The translations under genes were made by a program, and so were the position numbers. From a virus: 64,000 bases of DNA. The notes under the pieces were generated by a model that worked only from the letters and a program-made list of their open reading frames with translations, made no database searches and was not told where the DNA came from. How positions within the stretch are numbered: the stretch's first letter is position 1; every line of letters begins with the position of its first letter. The stretch covers positions 1 through 64,000 of IMG/VR virus record IMGVR_UViG_3300047172_000052. The stretch is one strand, 5' to 3'. Shown piece by piece: positions 52,278-61,455 of this stretch.

Positions 52278-54367
52278 CCATTCCTCGCATCCGCACCGCC
52301 ATATTTGATGTGGAAACCAATGGGCTGCTGCCCACGCTGAATCGCATCCATTGTCTCGGCATCCGAGACTACGATCGCCGTGTCACCCACCGCTTCCGGC
52401 GCAACGACGTGATGGACAACATCATCGAAGGCGTCGAGCTTCTCGAAGACGCCGAGATGGTGGTGGGGCACAACATCCTGCACTTCGACATCCAGGCGAT
52501 CGACAAGTGCTACGAGGACTTCACGCTGCGCGGCAAGATCATGGACACGCTGCCCATGTGCCGCATGGTCTTCGCGAACCAGAAGGACAAGGACTTCCGC
52601 CTGTTCGAGAAGGGGAAACTGCCCGGCAAGCTGATCGGCTCGCACACCCTCGGCGCCTGGGGTCACCGGCTCGGGCTGAACAAGGGCGACTACAAGGACG
52701 TGATGGAGGCCAAGGCCAAGGAACTAGGCATCACGGACGAGGAGGAGATCGCCAAGTTCGTCTGGGGCCAATGGAGCATGGACATGGAGGACTACATGGT
52801 CCTCGACGTCGACGTGAACGTGCTCCTCTATGAGCGCATCCTGCGTGAGAACTGGGCGCCATCCTCCACCCAGCTAGAGCATGCCATCCATGACCTGATG
52901 GGGCAGCAGGAGCGCAACGGCATCGACTTCGACGTTCCCGCTGCCACAGCCCTTGCAGACCACCTGCAAGCAGAAGCCTCACGCCTGTCGGACGAAGCCG
53001 TCAAGCATTTCGGCAAGTGGTGGAAGCCGGCAAAGAAGCATCAGGTCAAAGCCTTGTGGGACGACCCCGAGGGCAAGAACAAGGCGAAGACCTACGCCGC
53101 GCCGCGCGCCGAGTTCGGCGAGGACATGAGCCGCGCCGTGTGGGGAGAGGTCACGGTCCCGAAGAAGCGGATGGTCTTCAAGGACGTCCTGAAGGGCACA
53201 CGCGACCCGGAGGCGCCATACTGCGCGATCACCCTGGCGGAGTTCAACCCCAACTCCAGGCCGCAGATCATCGATCGCTTCACGACGGTCTACGGGTGGA
53301 ACCCGGTCGACTTCACAGAGACCGGCAACCCTGAGGTCAGCGACTCCGTCCTGCGCACGCTGATCGGTCACATCCCGATGGCGGAGGAACTGGCGGAGGT
53401 CTTCTACTACAAGAAGCGCCTGGGGATGATCCGCGACGGCGCCAACGCGTGGCTGAAGCTGGCGCAGGACGGCAAGATTCACGCCTACGTCAACGTCGGA
53501 GGCACGATATCGGGACGCGCCAGCCATGTCAGCCCGAACCTTGCGCAGGTCCCCAAGGTCAAGAGCAGAAAGGTCAAGCAGACCGACGACACTTTCAAGA
53601 CAGTCATCCTGAAAGGGCGCGAAGGCTTCCACGGCTGGGAGTGCCGCAGCCTCTTCTACGTCCCTCAGATCATCAAGGACTTGCGCTGGATGATGACAGG
53701 CATCGACCTGTCAGGCATCGAGCTACGCTGCCTTGGCGAGGCCCTGAGGCCCTTCGACAACGGCGCCTATGCTGAGATCGTCCTGAACGGCGACATCCAT
53801 ACCCACAACATGGTCATGGCTGGCCTGGACAACCGCGACAAGGCCAAGACGTTCATCTATGCGCTGGTCTACGGTGGTGGCGACACGAAGCTCGGCTCGA
53901 TCATCAACCCGCTGGCTTCCGAGGAGGAGCAGGCGAGGATCGGGGCCATGCTTCGCGACCGGTTCATGGCTGGTATTCCAGCTTTCGCCGCCCTGATGAA
54001 GCAGATCAAGCGGTGGGCGAAGCGGGGCTACATGCCGGGGCTGGATGGGCGCAAGCTCTACATCCGTTCGCCGCATAGTGCCCTGAACACCAAACTCCAG
54101 TCCGAGGCGGCGCTGATCGCCAAGAAGTGGTGCCTCCTCACCGAGGACTATCTGCTGGACTCCGGCTACAAACACGGCTGGGACGGCGACTTCGCCGCCC
54201 TGCTGTGGGTCCATGACGAGCAGCAGTATGCAAGTCGCGAAGAACTGGCGCCGATCGTCGCCCAGTGCGCCATCACGGCGGCGGCGGATGCAGGCAAGTT
54301 CTTCGGTTACCTGACGCCCGTAGCCGCCGAGGCGAAGCACGGCAACAACTGGGCCGAAACGCATTAG
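52274..54367 (+). CDS. family A DNA polymerase, T7-like
   Basis: A 697-aa replicative polymerase. TTG start overlapping the HNH stop (TTGA). 3'-5' exonuclease: AIFDVETNG at residues 8-16, VGHNILHFD near 75 and a D-x-x-V motif near 170. Polymerase: motif A TGIDLSGIELRCLGEA near 475, motif B DKAKTFIYALVYGG near 518, motif C VHDEQQY near 650. Length and order match T7 gp5-type enzymes. There is no obvious thioredoxin-like processivity factor, but a degenerate glutaredoxin-like gene lies 1 kb downstream. Confidence 0.93.
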   Translation: MTIPRIRTAIFDVETNGLLPTLNRIHCLGIRDYDRRVTHRFRRNDVMDNIIEGVELLEDAEMVVGHNILHFDIQAIDKCYEDFTLRGKIMDTLPMCRMVFANQKDKDFRLFEKGKLPGKLIGSHTLGAWGHRLGLNKGDYKDVMEAKAKELGITDEEEIAKFVWGQWSMDMEDYMVLDVDVNVLLYERILRENWAPSSTQLEHAIHDLMGQQERNGIDFDVPAATALADHLQAEASRLSDEAVKHFGKWWKPAKKHQVKALWDDPEGKNKAKTYAAPRAEFGEDMSRAVWGEVTVPKKRMVFKDVLKGTRDPEAPYCAITLAEFNPNSRPQIIDRFTTVYGWNPVDFTETGNPEVSDSVLRTLIGHIPMAEELAEVFYYKKRLGMIRDGANAWLKLAQDGKIHAYVNVGGTISGRASHVSPNLAQVPKVKSRKVKQTDDTFKTVILKGREGFHGWECRSLFYVPQIIKDLRWMMTGIDLSGIELRCLGEALRPFDNGAYAEIVLNGDIHTHNMVMAGLDNRDKAKTFIYALVYGGGDTKLGSIINPLASEEEQARIGAMLRDRFMAGIPAFAALMKQIKRWAKRGYMPGLDGRKLYIRSPHSALNTKLQSEAALIAKKWCLLTEDYLLDSGYKHGWDGDFAALLWVHDEQQYASREELAPIVAQCAITAAADAGKFFGYLTPVAAEAKHGNNWAETH

Positions 54368-54384
54368 TATGCGCGTAATTCTGG

Positions 54385-54413
54385 TTGACACGCGACGTTC
54401 TGACGTGCTTGAA
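54385..54413 (+). promoter_or_regulatory. possible rightward promoter
   Basis: TTGACA (54385-54390), 17 nt, CTTGAA (54408-54413). The -10 is poor and only a TATGCGCGTAATT half-operator precedes it. Confidence 0.4.
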
Positions 54414-54438
54414 CGTCATTCATACTGACGAGGTGCCT

Positions 54439-54708
54439 ATGGCAAAGACCCCAACGCTGAGCATTCCTTTCGGGTGTTTCGTCCTATCGACGACCTTTGC
54501 CTTATGCAAGTCACGAGGCATTGTGGATTGGTCATGGTGGCTGATTGCTTCTCCGCTGCTCTTCCTGGTCGCCACCTACTACCTGATCACCGTCGTCGAC
54601 GTAGGCGTTCGCTCGGCCTTGGAGAAGGCTGTCATCACGCAAGAGGTGTTGCTGCTACCCGATCCTGAAGTCGTGCCGCCGGAAGCCGACAAGACGGGCG
54701 AGCCGTGA
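54439..54708 (+). CDS. 89-aa two-helix membrane protein
   Basis: GACGAGGTGCCT upstream of MAKTPTLSIPFGCFVLSTTF. Two hydrophobic segments (residues 7-21 and 32-50, the latter WWLIASPLLFLVATYYLITV), then a soluble acidic tail. Function unknown. Confidence 0.6.
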   Translation: MAKTPTLSIPFGCFVLSTTFALCKSRGIVDWSWWLIASPLLFLVATYYLITVVDVGVRSALEKAVITQEVLLLPDPEVVPPEADKTGEP

Positions 54709-55295
54709 CCAACGTCATCCTCTTCGACACCGAGACGACCGGCAAGCTCGCCCACCAGGAGCGGTCGACATCGGAGGCTCAGCCTTCCCTGGTGCAGCTT
54801 GCAGCGCGCCTGGAGGACTTCGACACCTCCGAGCCCCTGGCGGAGATCAACCTGATCATCCAGCCGGCGGGATGGACGATCCCCGCCGAAGCGAGCGCGA
54901 TCCACGGCATCTCTCACGCCAAAGCCATGGACTGTGGCGTCACTCTGGCGAACGCGTGCTTCCTATTCCGCGACCTGATGTCAGCCGCAACTATCGCCGT
55001 CGCCCACAACATCGACTTCGATCGCACAATCATGCAGCGGGCGTTCTTCATGGCGGAGGTTCCGGAGATCGACTGGAACCGACTGTCCAACGTCTGCACG
55101 ATGAAGGCAGCGACTCCCATCGTGAAGATCAAGCACCAGCGTCCGAAACATCCAAACGATTTCAAGTGGCCCAAGCTGGAGGAGTGCATACGTCACTTCT
55201 TCAATGAGCCCCTGAACGGTGCCCACGACGCTCTGATCGACGTGCGAGCCTGTGGTCGCGTCTACCGCGAACTGCTGAAGCTGGGAGTGGTGTGA
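54705..55295 (+). CDS. DnaQ-like 3'-5' exonuclease
   Basis: A 196-aa DEDDh exonuclease starting MTNVILFDTETTGKLAHQER. DTET gives the first acidic pair, AVAHNIDFDRTIM the middle Asp, and NGAHDALIDVRA the final His and Asp. GTGA overlap with the membrane protein. It may proofread or trim DNA or RNA; the phage polymerase already has its own exonuclease. Confidence 0.85.
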   Translation: MTNVILFDTETTGKLAHQERSTSEAQPSLVQLAARLEDFDTSEPLAEINLIIQPAGWTIPAEASAIHGISHAKAMDCGVTLANACFLFRDLMSAATIAVAHNIDFDRTIMQRAFFMAEVPEIDWNRLSNVCTMKAATPIVKIKHQRPKHPNDFKWPKLEECIRHFFNEPLNGAHDALIDVRACGRVYRELLKLGVV

Positions 55296-55573
55296 TGGCA
55301 AGTCCCCGCGTCGAATTCTGGGATGTCTACGTTTCAGGTGACAAGGGCTCGCAGGAACTTCTGGAGATGCTTATGCGCAAGGGCGTCTCCCATCGTGTCC
55401 ATGACATCCGGCGTCTCGACGAAGATGGGCAGCGCAGTGCCCTACGGACTCTCCTGGAACTGCGTCTCAACACCGTTCCGCAAGTCTTCGCCGATGACGG
55501 CACGTATGTCGGTGATTTCGACATCGTCTACGGCGCCCTTTCCCGTCTCGCAACCCTTCATGTTTTGAGGTGA
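55292..55573 (+). CDS. glutaredoxin-like protein lacking the CxxC
   Basis: A 93-aa thioredoxin-fold candidate: strand VEFWDVYVSG, a helix LLEMLMRKGV, then LNTVPQVFADDGTYVGDFDI with the cis-proline and GDFD features of glutaredoxins. The place of the redox CPxC holds SGDKGSQ, so it cannot act as a thiol reductase. GTG or the following ATG may be the start. It could bind a partner such as the polymerase. Confidence 0.6.
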   Translation: MMASPRVEFWDVYVSGDKGSQELLEMLMRKGVSHRVHDIRRLDEDGQRSALRTLLELRLNTVPQVFADDGTYVGDFDIVYGALSRLATLHVLR

Positions 55574-55577
55574 CCGC

Positions 55578-55934
55578 ATGCCCAGTCTGAAAGACCACGC
55601 TCTGTCCTCCGCCATGGGCTGGAGGGGTTCCCCTGCTCTGTTCGCCGCGACTGCTGCGATGCTGGCGGGTGAGCAGACCGAGAACGCTGAGACGCTGGAG
55701 GCGCTGAAGGAATCAGCCGTCACGCAAACCGTCGTCCAGGCGGGGTCATTCGGCGAGGCGTTCGCCAAACTCCAGGCGCGTCCGCGCAAGTTCATCGCCG
55801 GCAGGAGCGTCGAGAAGGCGATCCGCAAGCACCAGCCGTTCGGCTCCTGGATCGCCATCGTCGTGAAAGACGGCCTGCGCTACGCGCTGCATGCCACGAA
55901 GGGGTGGCGTGTGATCGGGAAGGAGCACGCCTGA
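55578..55934 (+). CDS. 118-aa hypothetical protein
   Basis: Starts MPSLKDHALSSAMGWRGSPA. Helical N-terminal half, C-terminal basic beta part (GSWIAIVVKDGLRYALHATK). Function unknown. Confidence 0.6.
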   Translation: MPSLKDHALSSAMGWRGSPALFAATAAMLAGEQTENAETLEALKESAVTQTVVQAGSFGEAFAKLQARPRKFIAGRSVEKAIRKHQPFGSWIAIVVKDGLRYALHATKGWRVIGKEHA

Positions 55935-55935
55935 C

Positions 55936-57027
55936 ATGCAACTAGACTTCGACACCATCTTCCAGGAATACATCGACTCCAACAAGAAGGATTGGAAGCA
56001 CGACCGGCGCGATACGGTCGGCGCCAGCGAGGTGTTCGACTGCCTGCGCAAGGTTTTCTTCCGCAAGCGATCGAAGGACCTTGTGAAGGAGGGCGCCCCG
56101 CTCTACCCGACCGATCCCGACTACGATCCTTCCTGGGGCGCCACGGAGCGCGGCAACATCATCGAAGAGCATTTCGTCGTGCCAGCGGTGCGCGACAACA
56201 TGCCAGGAACCGCGAAGCTCCTGATGGCAGGCAAGGCGCAGAAAACGCTCTTCCACGGAAGGAACAGCGGCACGCCGGACGGCCTGATCGTCGGGCTGGA
56301 GCGCGACGCCCTGGCGAAATACGGCATCGACGACATCGGCTCCGACTGCATCGTGCTGGAGATCAAGTCAATCGATCCTCGCGTCAACCTGCGAGAGGAG
56401 AAGGACATCCACCACGGTCAGACGCAGGCGCAGATGGGCATGATCCGGCAGTTGACGGAATACAAGCCGAACTATTCGATCGTGCTCTACATCGACGCCA
56501 GCTTCCTCGACAACCGCAAGGTGTTCGTCGTCCCCTTCGACGCGCATGCCTGGGGTGTTGCACAGAAGCGAGCAAACCGTGTGTGGGAGACCAAAGACCC
56601 CGCAGACATCATGGCGGAAGGCAAACTCGACGGCGGCTGCGAGCACTGTGAATACCAGAACGCCTGCGCCTTGGTGACGATCGGCTCCATCCCACCGGAT
56701 CGTCTGAAGGAGATGGAGGAGCAAGACGTCGAAGCTGTCGAGCCGTTCATCGACGACTGGGATCGGCTGAAGAACGCATCCGATGAAGCTGCGGCGGCGT
56801 TCGAGGAGCACAAGCTGAAGCTGAAGGAAGCCCTGAAGGGGCTCAACTCCAGGAAGATCGCCAAGAAGGACGGCAAGAAGAGCCTCTGGTCAGTCTCCTG
56901 GTATTCCCAGAACGGGAAGAAGTCGATCGATGTGAAGCGTCTCGTGGAGGAGAACGGTATCGATGCCACTCCCTACGAGAAGACCGGCGATCCGTTCGAC
57001 GTTCTGCGCGTAACTATTTCTGACTAG
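55936..57027 (+). CDS. Cas4/RecB-like exonuclease with Fe-S cluster cysteines
   Basis: A 363-aa PD-(D/E)xK nuclease. SEVFDCLRK has a Cys near residue 36; GTPDGLIVG near 110 and VLEIKSID near 140 supply the Asp and E-x-K; QAQMGM is the following helix; CEHCEYQNAC near 234-243 adds three more cysteines. This one-plus-three arrangement is that of Cas4/AddB-type iron-sulfur nucleases, which resect DNA ends. The C-terminal 110 residues are helical and basic. No Cas genes or CRISPR are near, so a role in phage recombination is likely. Confidence 0.85.
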   Translation: MQLDFDTIFQEYIDSNKKDWKHDRRDTVGASEVFDCLRKVFFRKRSKDLVKEGAPLYPTDPDYDPSWGATERGNIIEEHFVVPAVRDNMPGTAKLLMAGKAQKTLFHGRNSGTPDGLIVGLERDALAKYGIDDIGSDCIVLEIKSIDPRVNLREEKDIHHGQTQAQMGMIRQLTEYKPNYSIVLYIDASFLDNRKVFVVPFDAHAWGVAQKRANRVWETKDPADIMAEGKLDGGCEHCEYQNACALVTIGSIPPDRLKEMEEQDVEAVEPFIDDWDRLKNASDEAAAAFEEHKLKLKEALKGLNSRKIAKKDGKKSLWSVSWYSQNGKKSIDVKRLVEENGIDATPYEKTGDPFDVLRVTISD

Positions 57028-57041
57028 GCGCGCGTTTTCCG

Positions 57042-57070
57042 TTGACAGCGTGGCTTACCCTCGTTAGTTA
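57042..57070 (+). promoter_or_regulatory. rightward promoter
   Basis: TTGACA (57042-57047), 17 nt, TAGTTA (57065-57070); a weak operator-like ACTAGGCGCGCGTTTT lies upstream. Confidence 0.55.
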
Positions 57071-57108
57071 GAATGTCACATGACCGATGGAGACTGGGAG
57101 ATGAAGAA

Positions 57109-57912
57109 ATGAGCGAAGTAGCAACGACGACGACCGGAGGTGCCCTCGGCGCCTACGGTGGTGCCGATCCCTTTGCCGCTGCGGCGGCGGCGCTCGGTGC
57201 CGGTGAAGGCAACTTCCTGAAGTTCAATGGCAACACCGGGGACTTCACCTACGGGCAGAAGGACGAGGAACTGCCGCACGGCACACAGCTTGCCGCCGAC
57301 ATGCTGAACTTCGCACGGGGCTGGATTTGCTGGAAGGACGGCGAGGTCGAGGACGAGATCATGGTCCCGATCCTCAAGGGGGAACCGCCCCTGGAGCACA
57401 CGCTGCCGGACCACGGTCCCTACGAGAAGCATGACGACGGCAGCGAGGACGGCTGGGCCGAACAGGCCAAGATCGGCCTGCGCGACGTAGAGACCGGCGA
57501 GACCTACCTCTACAAGACGACCAGCAAGTCGGGTCGCCGTGCCCTCGGCCAACTCCTGAAGGACTTTTCCAAGCTGCACCGGATGCACCCCGGCGAGACG
57601 CCGGTCGTGGAGATCAGCGGGCAATCCTACACCCCGAAGGACAAGAAGCTCGGCAAGAAGTTCGCGCCGATCTTCAAGATCGTAGGCTGGATGAACGATG
57701 CCGATCTGGCCCAACTCGACGAAGGTTCGGACGCGCCGGAGACCGCGAAGGGCGGCGCCGATGATCCGGCGAACTACGAGCAGCAGCAGCAGCAGCCGGC
57801 GGCGACGGAGACCACAGCAACGGCGGCGGCGTCGCGTGAACGCACCGAGACCCCCACGACCCAGCCAACGGACGCACCGGCAGCAGCCGGGCGACGCGCC
57901 AAGCGTTTCTGA
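57109..57912 (+). CDS. 267-aa putative DNA-binding protein
   Basis: GGGAGATGAAGAA precedes MSEVATTTTGGALGAYGGAD. A central domain of about 150 residues starts FLKFNGNTGDFTYGQKDEEL and is beta-rich; the tail is Gln/Thr/Ala-rich and ends in GRRAKRF. Similar proteins sit beside Cas4-like nucleases and helicases in other phages, so a single-strand DNA-binding or recombination role is plausible but not shown. Confidence 0.55.
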   Translation: MSEVATTTTGGALGAYGGADPFAAAAAALGAGEGNFLKFNGNTGDFTYGQKDEELPHGTQLAADMLNFARGWICWKDGEVEDEIMVPILKGEPPLEHTLPDHGPYEKHDDGSEDGWAEQAKIGLRDVETGETYLYKTTSKSGRRALGQLLKDFSKLHRMHPGETPVVEISGQSYTPKDKKLGKKFAPIFKIVGWMNDADLAQLDEGSDAPETAKGGADDPANYEQQQQQPAATETTATAAASRERTETPTTQPTDAPAAAGRRAKRF

Positions 57913-58019
57913 TCCGACGAACGGCTGGGCTTACCCTCCTCTCAGGCGCTTTGGCTGTCTCAGTGCCTGGGGGGAGGGTCTCCTTCTCTACTTCAAAATG
58001 CCTTGAAAGGTAACGCCAC

Positions 58020-59393
58020 ATGGCGCTTCCCGTCTTGTCACCGATGCAGCACCAAGCCGTCAAAGCAACGCACGACTGGTTCGTGAACGGCGGCGCACGT
58101 CAGGTCGGGACTGACAATGCCAGGGAATTCCTTCTCGGTGGCTACGCTGGAAGTGGCAAGTCGACGATCCTGCCGGTGATCGTGGACGACCTCGGCGTCG
58201 ACCCCAGCTACATCGAGTTCTGTGCGCCGACCGGGAAGGCCGCGAAGGTCATGACCGAGAAGCTGAAGGCCTACGGCATCGGCAAGCGCGCAAGGACGAT
58301 CCATTCCCTAATCTATCGCCCCAAGCCACTGCGCGCCGAGGTGCTGGAGAAGAACCTGTCCGACCTGAAAGGTCAGCGTGACGCGGTTCTGCAGCGCCTC
58401 CACGAGGACGGCGTGGGCAGCGACTGGCAGAAGGACGAACGTCTGATCGAGATCGATCGCGCCATCAAGATCACCGAGAAGGACCTGGACAAGGCCTACG
58501 ACCACAGCGAAGGGCCGAAGTTCCAGTTGAACCCAGATGGCGATGCCAGCAAGGCGCGTCTGATCGTCATCGATGAGATTTCCATGGTCGGCGAGGCCGT
58601 CGCGGACGACCTGCGCAGCTTCGGCGTTCCTCTGTTCGGCATGGGCGATCCTGGTCAGCTTCCGCCTGTCGGCGATCAGCCCGGCTTTCTGAACCGTGAC
58701 CCGGACTTCTTCCTGTCCGAGATTCACCGGCAGGCGGCGGACAACCCCATCATTCGCATCGCCAACATGCTGCGCAACGGTGAGAGCTTGAAGGTCGGGA
58801 ACTATGCTGGCCCGACGCAAGACGACTGGGTGCATGTTGTCGATCGCATGCGCGACACAGCGACCTACGACCTGGACCGGGATGCACAACTGATCGTCGG
58901 CACGCATCGCAAGCGGTGGTTCATCACCGACAAGCTGCGCCAGCGTCTCGGCTACAAGTCGACAGGGCCGGTTGCCGGCGAGCCGCTGCTGATATGCAAG
59001 AACAGCCGCACGGTCCCCGACTTGGTCAACGGCACCTTCGTGGAATGCCTGGAAGACGTCGGCTACCTGAAGGATGGCAAGGCGACAGTCCCGATCTCGA
59101 TCCGCGACGAACTTGGAGCGGCACGGACGGTGATCGCCTGTCAGGGGCTGCTGGAGGAGCACGTCCTTCGCCGGAAGAATGCCGCCACGGCGCCGAAGAG
59201 CCTCGCCTTCAAGGCGCGCATCGAGGCGGAGCACGTCGACTGGGGCTGGGCGATCACCTGCCACAAGTCGCAGGGATCGCAGTGGGACGAGGTGATCGTC
59301 CACGACGAGTCCGGCGTGTTCGGCGAGGACGCTGCGAAGTGGGCCTACACCGCTGCGACCCGCGCCGCGCGCCGTCTGACGATCGTGGTTTGA
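58020..59393 (+). CDS. RecD/Dda-like SF1B helicase
   Basis: A 457-aa 5'-3' DNA helicase. Walker A GGYAGSGKST near residues 40-49, motif Ia CAPTGKAAKV, motif II VIDEISMV near 185, motif III GDPGQLPPVG near 215, motif V ITCHKSQGSQWDEVIVHDE near 412 and motif VI YTAATRAARRL are all visible. It could remove proteins from DNA or load recombination factors. A CAGGCGCT/AGTGCCTG hairpin lies in the leader at about 57950. Confidence 0.9.
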   Translation: MALPVLSPMQHQAVKATHDWFVNGGARQVGTDNAREFLLGGYAGSGKSTILPVIVDDLGVDPSYIEFCAPTGKAAKVMTEKLKAYGIGKRARTIHSLIYRPKPLRAEVLEKNLSDLKGQRDAVLQRLHEDGVGSDWQKDERLIEIDRAIKITEKDLDKAYDHSEGPKFQLNPDGDASKARLIVIDEISMVGEAVADDLRSFGVPLFGMGDPGQLPPVGDQPGFLNRDPDFFLSEIHRQAADNPIIRIANMLRNGESLKVGNYAGPTQDDWVHVVDRMRDTATYDLDRDAQLIVGTHRKRWFITDKLRQRLGYKSTGPVAGEPLLICKNSRTVPDLVNGTFVECLEDVGYLKDGKATVPISIRDELGAARTVIACQGLLEEHVLRRKNAATAPKSLAFKARIEAEHVDWGWAITCHKSQGSQWDEVIVHDESGVFGEDAAKWAYTAATRAARRLTIVV

Positions 59394-59418
59394 CCTTAGG
59401 CGTAAGGAAAACTGACGC

Positions 59419-60078
59419 ATGACATTCAAAGTCTACTTGGCGGGCGCGATTTCCGGACTGACCTACGATCAGGGTCAGGATTGGCGAGTGCAGGTCAAGG
59501 AAGCCCTGGCGCCGGAGATCGCGTGTTACTCGCCGCTGCGTGCGAAGGACTATCTGCGCAGTGCTGGCGTGCTGGAGCAGTTCTACGAGAGCACGCCGCT
59601 CAGCACCGATCGCGGGATCATGACGCGTGACTACAACGACTGCATCACGTCCGACCTGATCTTCGTCAACCTTCTGGGTGCGACGCCACGCGTCAGCATC
59701 GGAACCATGATGGAACTTGGCTTTGCCTACGCACACCGCAAGCCGGTTGTCATGGTGATCGAGGATGACAGGAAGAACATCCACGATTATCCGATGGTTC
59801 GTGAGGCGGTCGGCTTCCGCTTCAACAACATCGAAGGCGCCATCTGGGCGACACGGGCGATCCTGCTGGCTGACCCCGGTGCAATCCGCCCGCATCCGCA
59901 CATCAACCCTCCGCCTGCTGCAGAGGTGCGCGCTCCCTCCAACGCCCCTGCCTTTGACCAGATGCTCGCGCGAGAGATCGAGCGAGAGAAAGCAGCAGCG
60001 CGAGGCGCAGTCGGAACAACTCTTCTGGAGGATTTCGAGGAACGAGAAGAGCGCGAGCGCCGGAGCTACACGCGATGA
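59419..60078 (+). CDS. nucleoside 2-deoxyribosyltransferase-like protein
   Basis: A 219-aa protein: KVYLAGAISGL at the start, SDLIFVNLLGATPRVSIGTM near residues 76-95, then ELGFAYAHRKPVVMVIED. This is the pattern of the NDT/DUF4406 superfamily that cleaves or transfers the deoxyribose-base bond. The C-terminal 50 residues form a charged coiled-coil-like tail. May salvage or hydrolyse modified nucleotides. AAGGAAAACTGAC precedes the ATG. Confidence 0.78.
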   Translation: MTFKVYLAGAISGLTYDQGQDWRVQVKEALAPEIACYSPLRAKDYLRSAGVLEQFYESTPLSTDRGIMTRDYNDCITSDLIFVNLLGATPRVSIGTMMELGFAYAHRKPVVMVIEDDRKNIHDYPMVREAVGFRFNNIEGAIWATRAILLADPGAIRPHPHINPPPAAEVRAPSNAPAFDQMLAREIEREKAAARGAVGTTLLEDFEEREERERRSYTR

Positions 60079-60632
60079 CCAAGATCATCGGCATCGCCGG
60101 TCGCAAAGGCCACGGCAAGGATACGGCGGCGCAGGCTCTCCTCGACGAAGGCTACGTGAACGTCAAGTTCGCTGGCGCCCTGAAGGTCATGGTGAGGGCG
60201 TTCCTCGCCTACGTCGGCGTCAGCCCTGACACCATCGAGCGCATGATCGAGGGTGACCTGAAGGAGGTGCCCAACGAGCACTTCGGCGGTAGGACGACGC
60301 GATACGTCCTGCAGACCCTCGGCACCGAGTGGGGCCGCGAGATGGTGTTTGACCGCATCTGGGTGAACGCCTTCTCCTCCCGCGCCAAGCGGTTCGATAA
60401 GGTCGCCTGCACCGACATGAGGTTCCCCAACGAGGTCGACGAGGTGAAGGCGCAGGGTGGGACGACGGTTCGCGTCGTGCGTCCGAATGCACCACGCACC
60501 GCCGGTAGCGACCATCCGTCCGAGGCACTGATCGACACGCTGCACGTCGATCACGTCATCGCCAACGACGAGGGGATCGAAGAACTGCACCGGAGGATCG
60601 CCGCCATCGCGTATTGGAGGGACCATGCGTAG
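60075..60632 (+). CDS. deoxynucleoside monophosphate kinase
   Basis: A 185-aa kinase starting MTKIIGIAGRKGHGKDTAAQ, with P-loop GRKGHGKDT. TRYVLQTLGTEWGREM and CTDMRFPNEVDEVKAQGG match the T4 gp1-type dNMP kinase family, which makes dNDPs for DNA synthesis. ATGA overlap with the previous gene. Confidence 0.87.
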   Translation: MTKIIGIAGRKGHGKDTAAQALLDEGYVNVKFAGALKVMVRAFLAYVGVSPDTIERMIEGDLKEVPNEHFGGRTTRYVLQTLGTEWGREMVFDRIWVNAFSSRAKRFDKVACTDMRFPNEVDEVKAQGGTTVRVVRPNAPRTAGSDHPSEALIDTLHVDHVIANDEGIEELHRRIAAIAYWRDHA

Positions 60633-61272
60633 TCTCCTCACGCGAATCTTCGGCAAGCCGCAGATCATCGGTGGCATGGATGGCGACAGTCCGACCTATC
60701 TCTGCCGGTGGTTCGTCATCCCGAAGTTCAACAAGAACGGCGTTCGTCGTCCTTTCTCCGTATATCTTCACAACTTCAACCGTAGTGACGATGACCGCGC
60801 TCTGCACGATCATCCGTTCTGGAACTGTAGCATATTGCTGAAGGGTTGCTATCTGGAGCACATGCCCGGCGGTGTAGTGAAGAAACGGTATCCATTCTTG
60901 CCTGTGTTCCGTCCTGCCAGTGCAGCCCATCGAATCGAACTGATCGACGGCAAGTCAGTTTGGACGCTCTTCCTGACAGGAAGAAAGACCCGTGAATGGG
61001 GGTTCTACTGCCCAGTCCGTTGGAAGCACTGGACGATGTTCGAACACGACAACGGCTGCGGGGAGGACTTAAACATGCCCGAGATCGACCTGAGGCGAAT
61101 CGAGGTTCGCTACACGAATGGCGACGCCGACACCTTCCTGGCGACGCAGACGGAGGCCGAGAAGGTCTTCGATAACATCGCGGAGGAAGCCTTCGAGTTC
61201 GTCCACACACGCGGACGGACGGTGATCTTCTCCAGGGACGTCTCCCGCGTCACCATCGGCCTGAACCAATGA
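60625..61272 (+). CDS. cupin-like protein with C-terminal small domain
   Basis: A 215-aa protein. RALHDHPFWNCSILLKGCYL near residue 53 and FRPASAAHRIELIDGKSVWT near 90 carry the His residues and beta pattern of a phage cupin family of unknown substrate; EWGFYCPVRWKHW closes it. From residue 150 (MPEIDLRRIEVRYTNGDADT) comes a second small domain similar to the two next genes; GGGGAGGAC before that ATG (61075) would allow separate translation. Confidence 0.65.
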   Translation: MRSLLTRIFGKPQIIGGMDGDSPTYLCRWFVIPKFNKNGVRRPFSVYLHNFNRSDDDRALHDHPFWNCSILLKGCYLEHMPGGVVKKRYPFLPVFRPASAAHRIELIDGKSVWTLFLTGRKTREWGFYCPVRWKHWTMFEHDNGCGEDLNMPEIDLRRIEVRYTNGDADTFLATQTEAEKVFDNIAEEAFEFVHTRGRTVIFSRDVSRVTIGLNQ

Positions 61273-61454
61273 AGGTCGTCGTCTACTTCAAGGAAGGTGG
61301 CGTCGAGACTTTTCGCTGCTCGATAGTCCAGGCCTGCGACTTCCGCGACCTGTCTGTGATGCGCCTGCACAAGGTAGCGGTGCTGCGTCACCGGAAGGGT
61401 CAGACACATTTCGACTGGAGCGACATCCAGTCCATCACGATCGAAGGGCTTTGA
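61269..61454 (+). CDS. 61-aa small beta protein
   Basis: ATGA overlap. Starts MKVVVYFKEGGVETFRCSIV, with the same strand-turn-TF pattern as its neighbours. Function unknown. Confidence 0.55.
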   Translation: MKVVVYFKEGGVETFRCSIVQACDFRDLSVMRLHKVAVLRHRKGQTHFDWSDIQSITIEGL

Positions 61455-61455
61455 T

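Noticed and set aside
58308-59429. 373-aa minus-strand ORF
   Set aside because: Opposite the RecD-like helicase.
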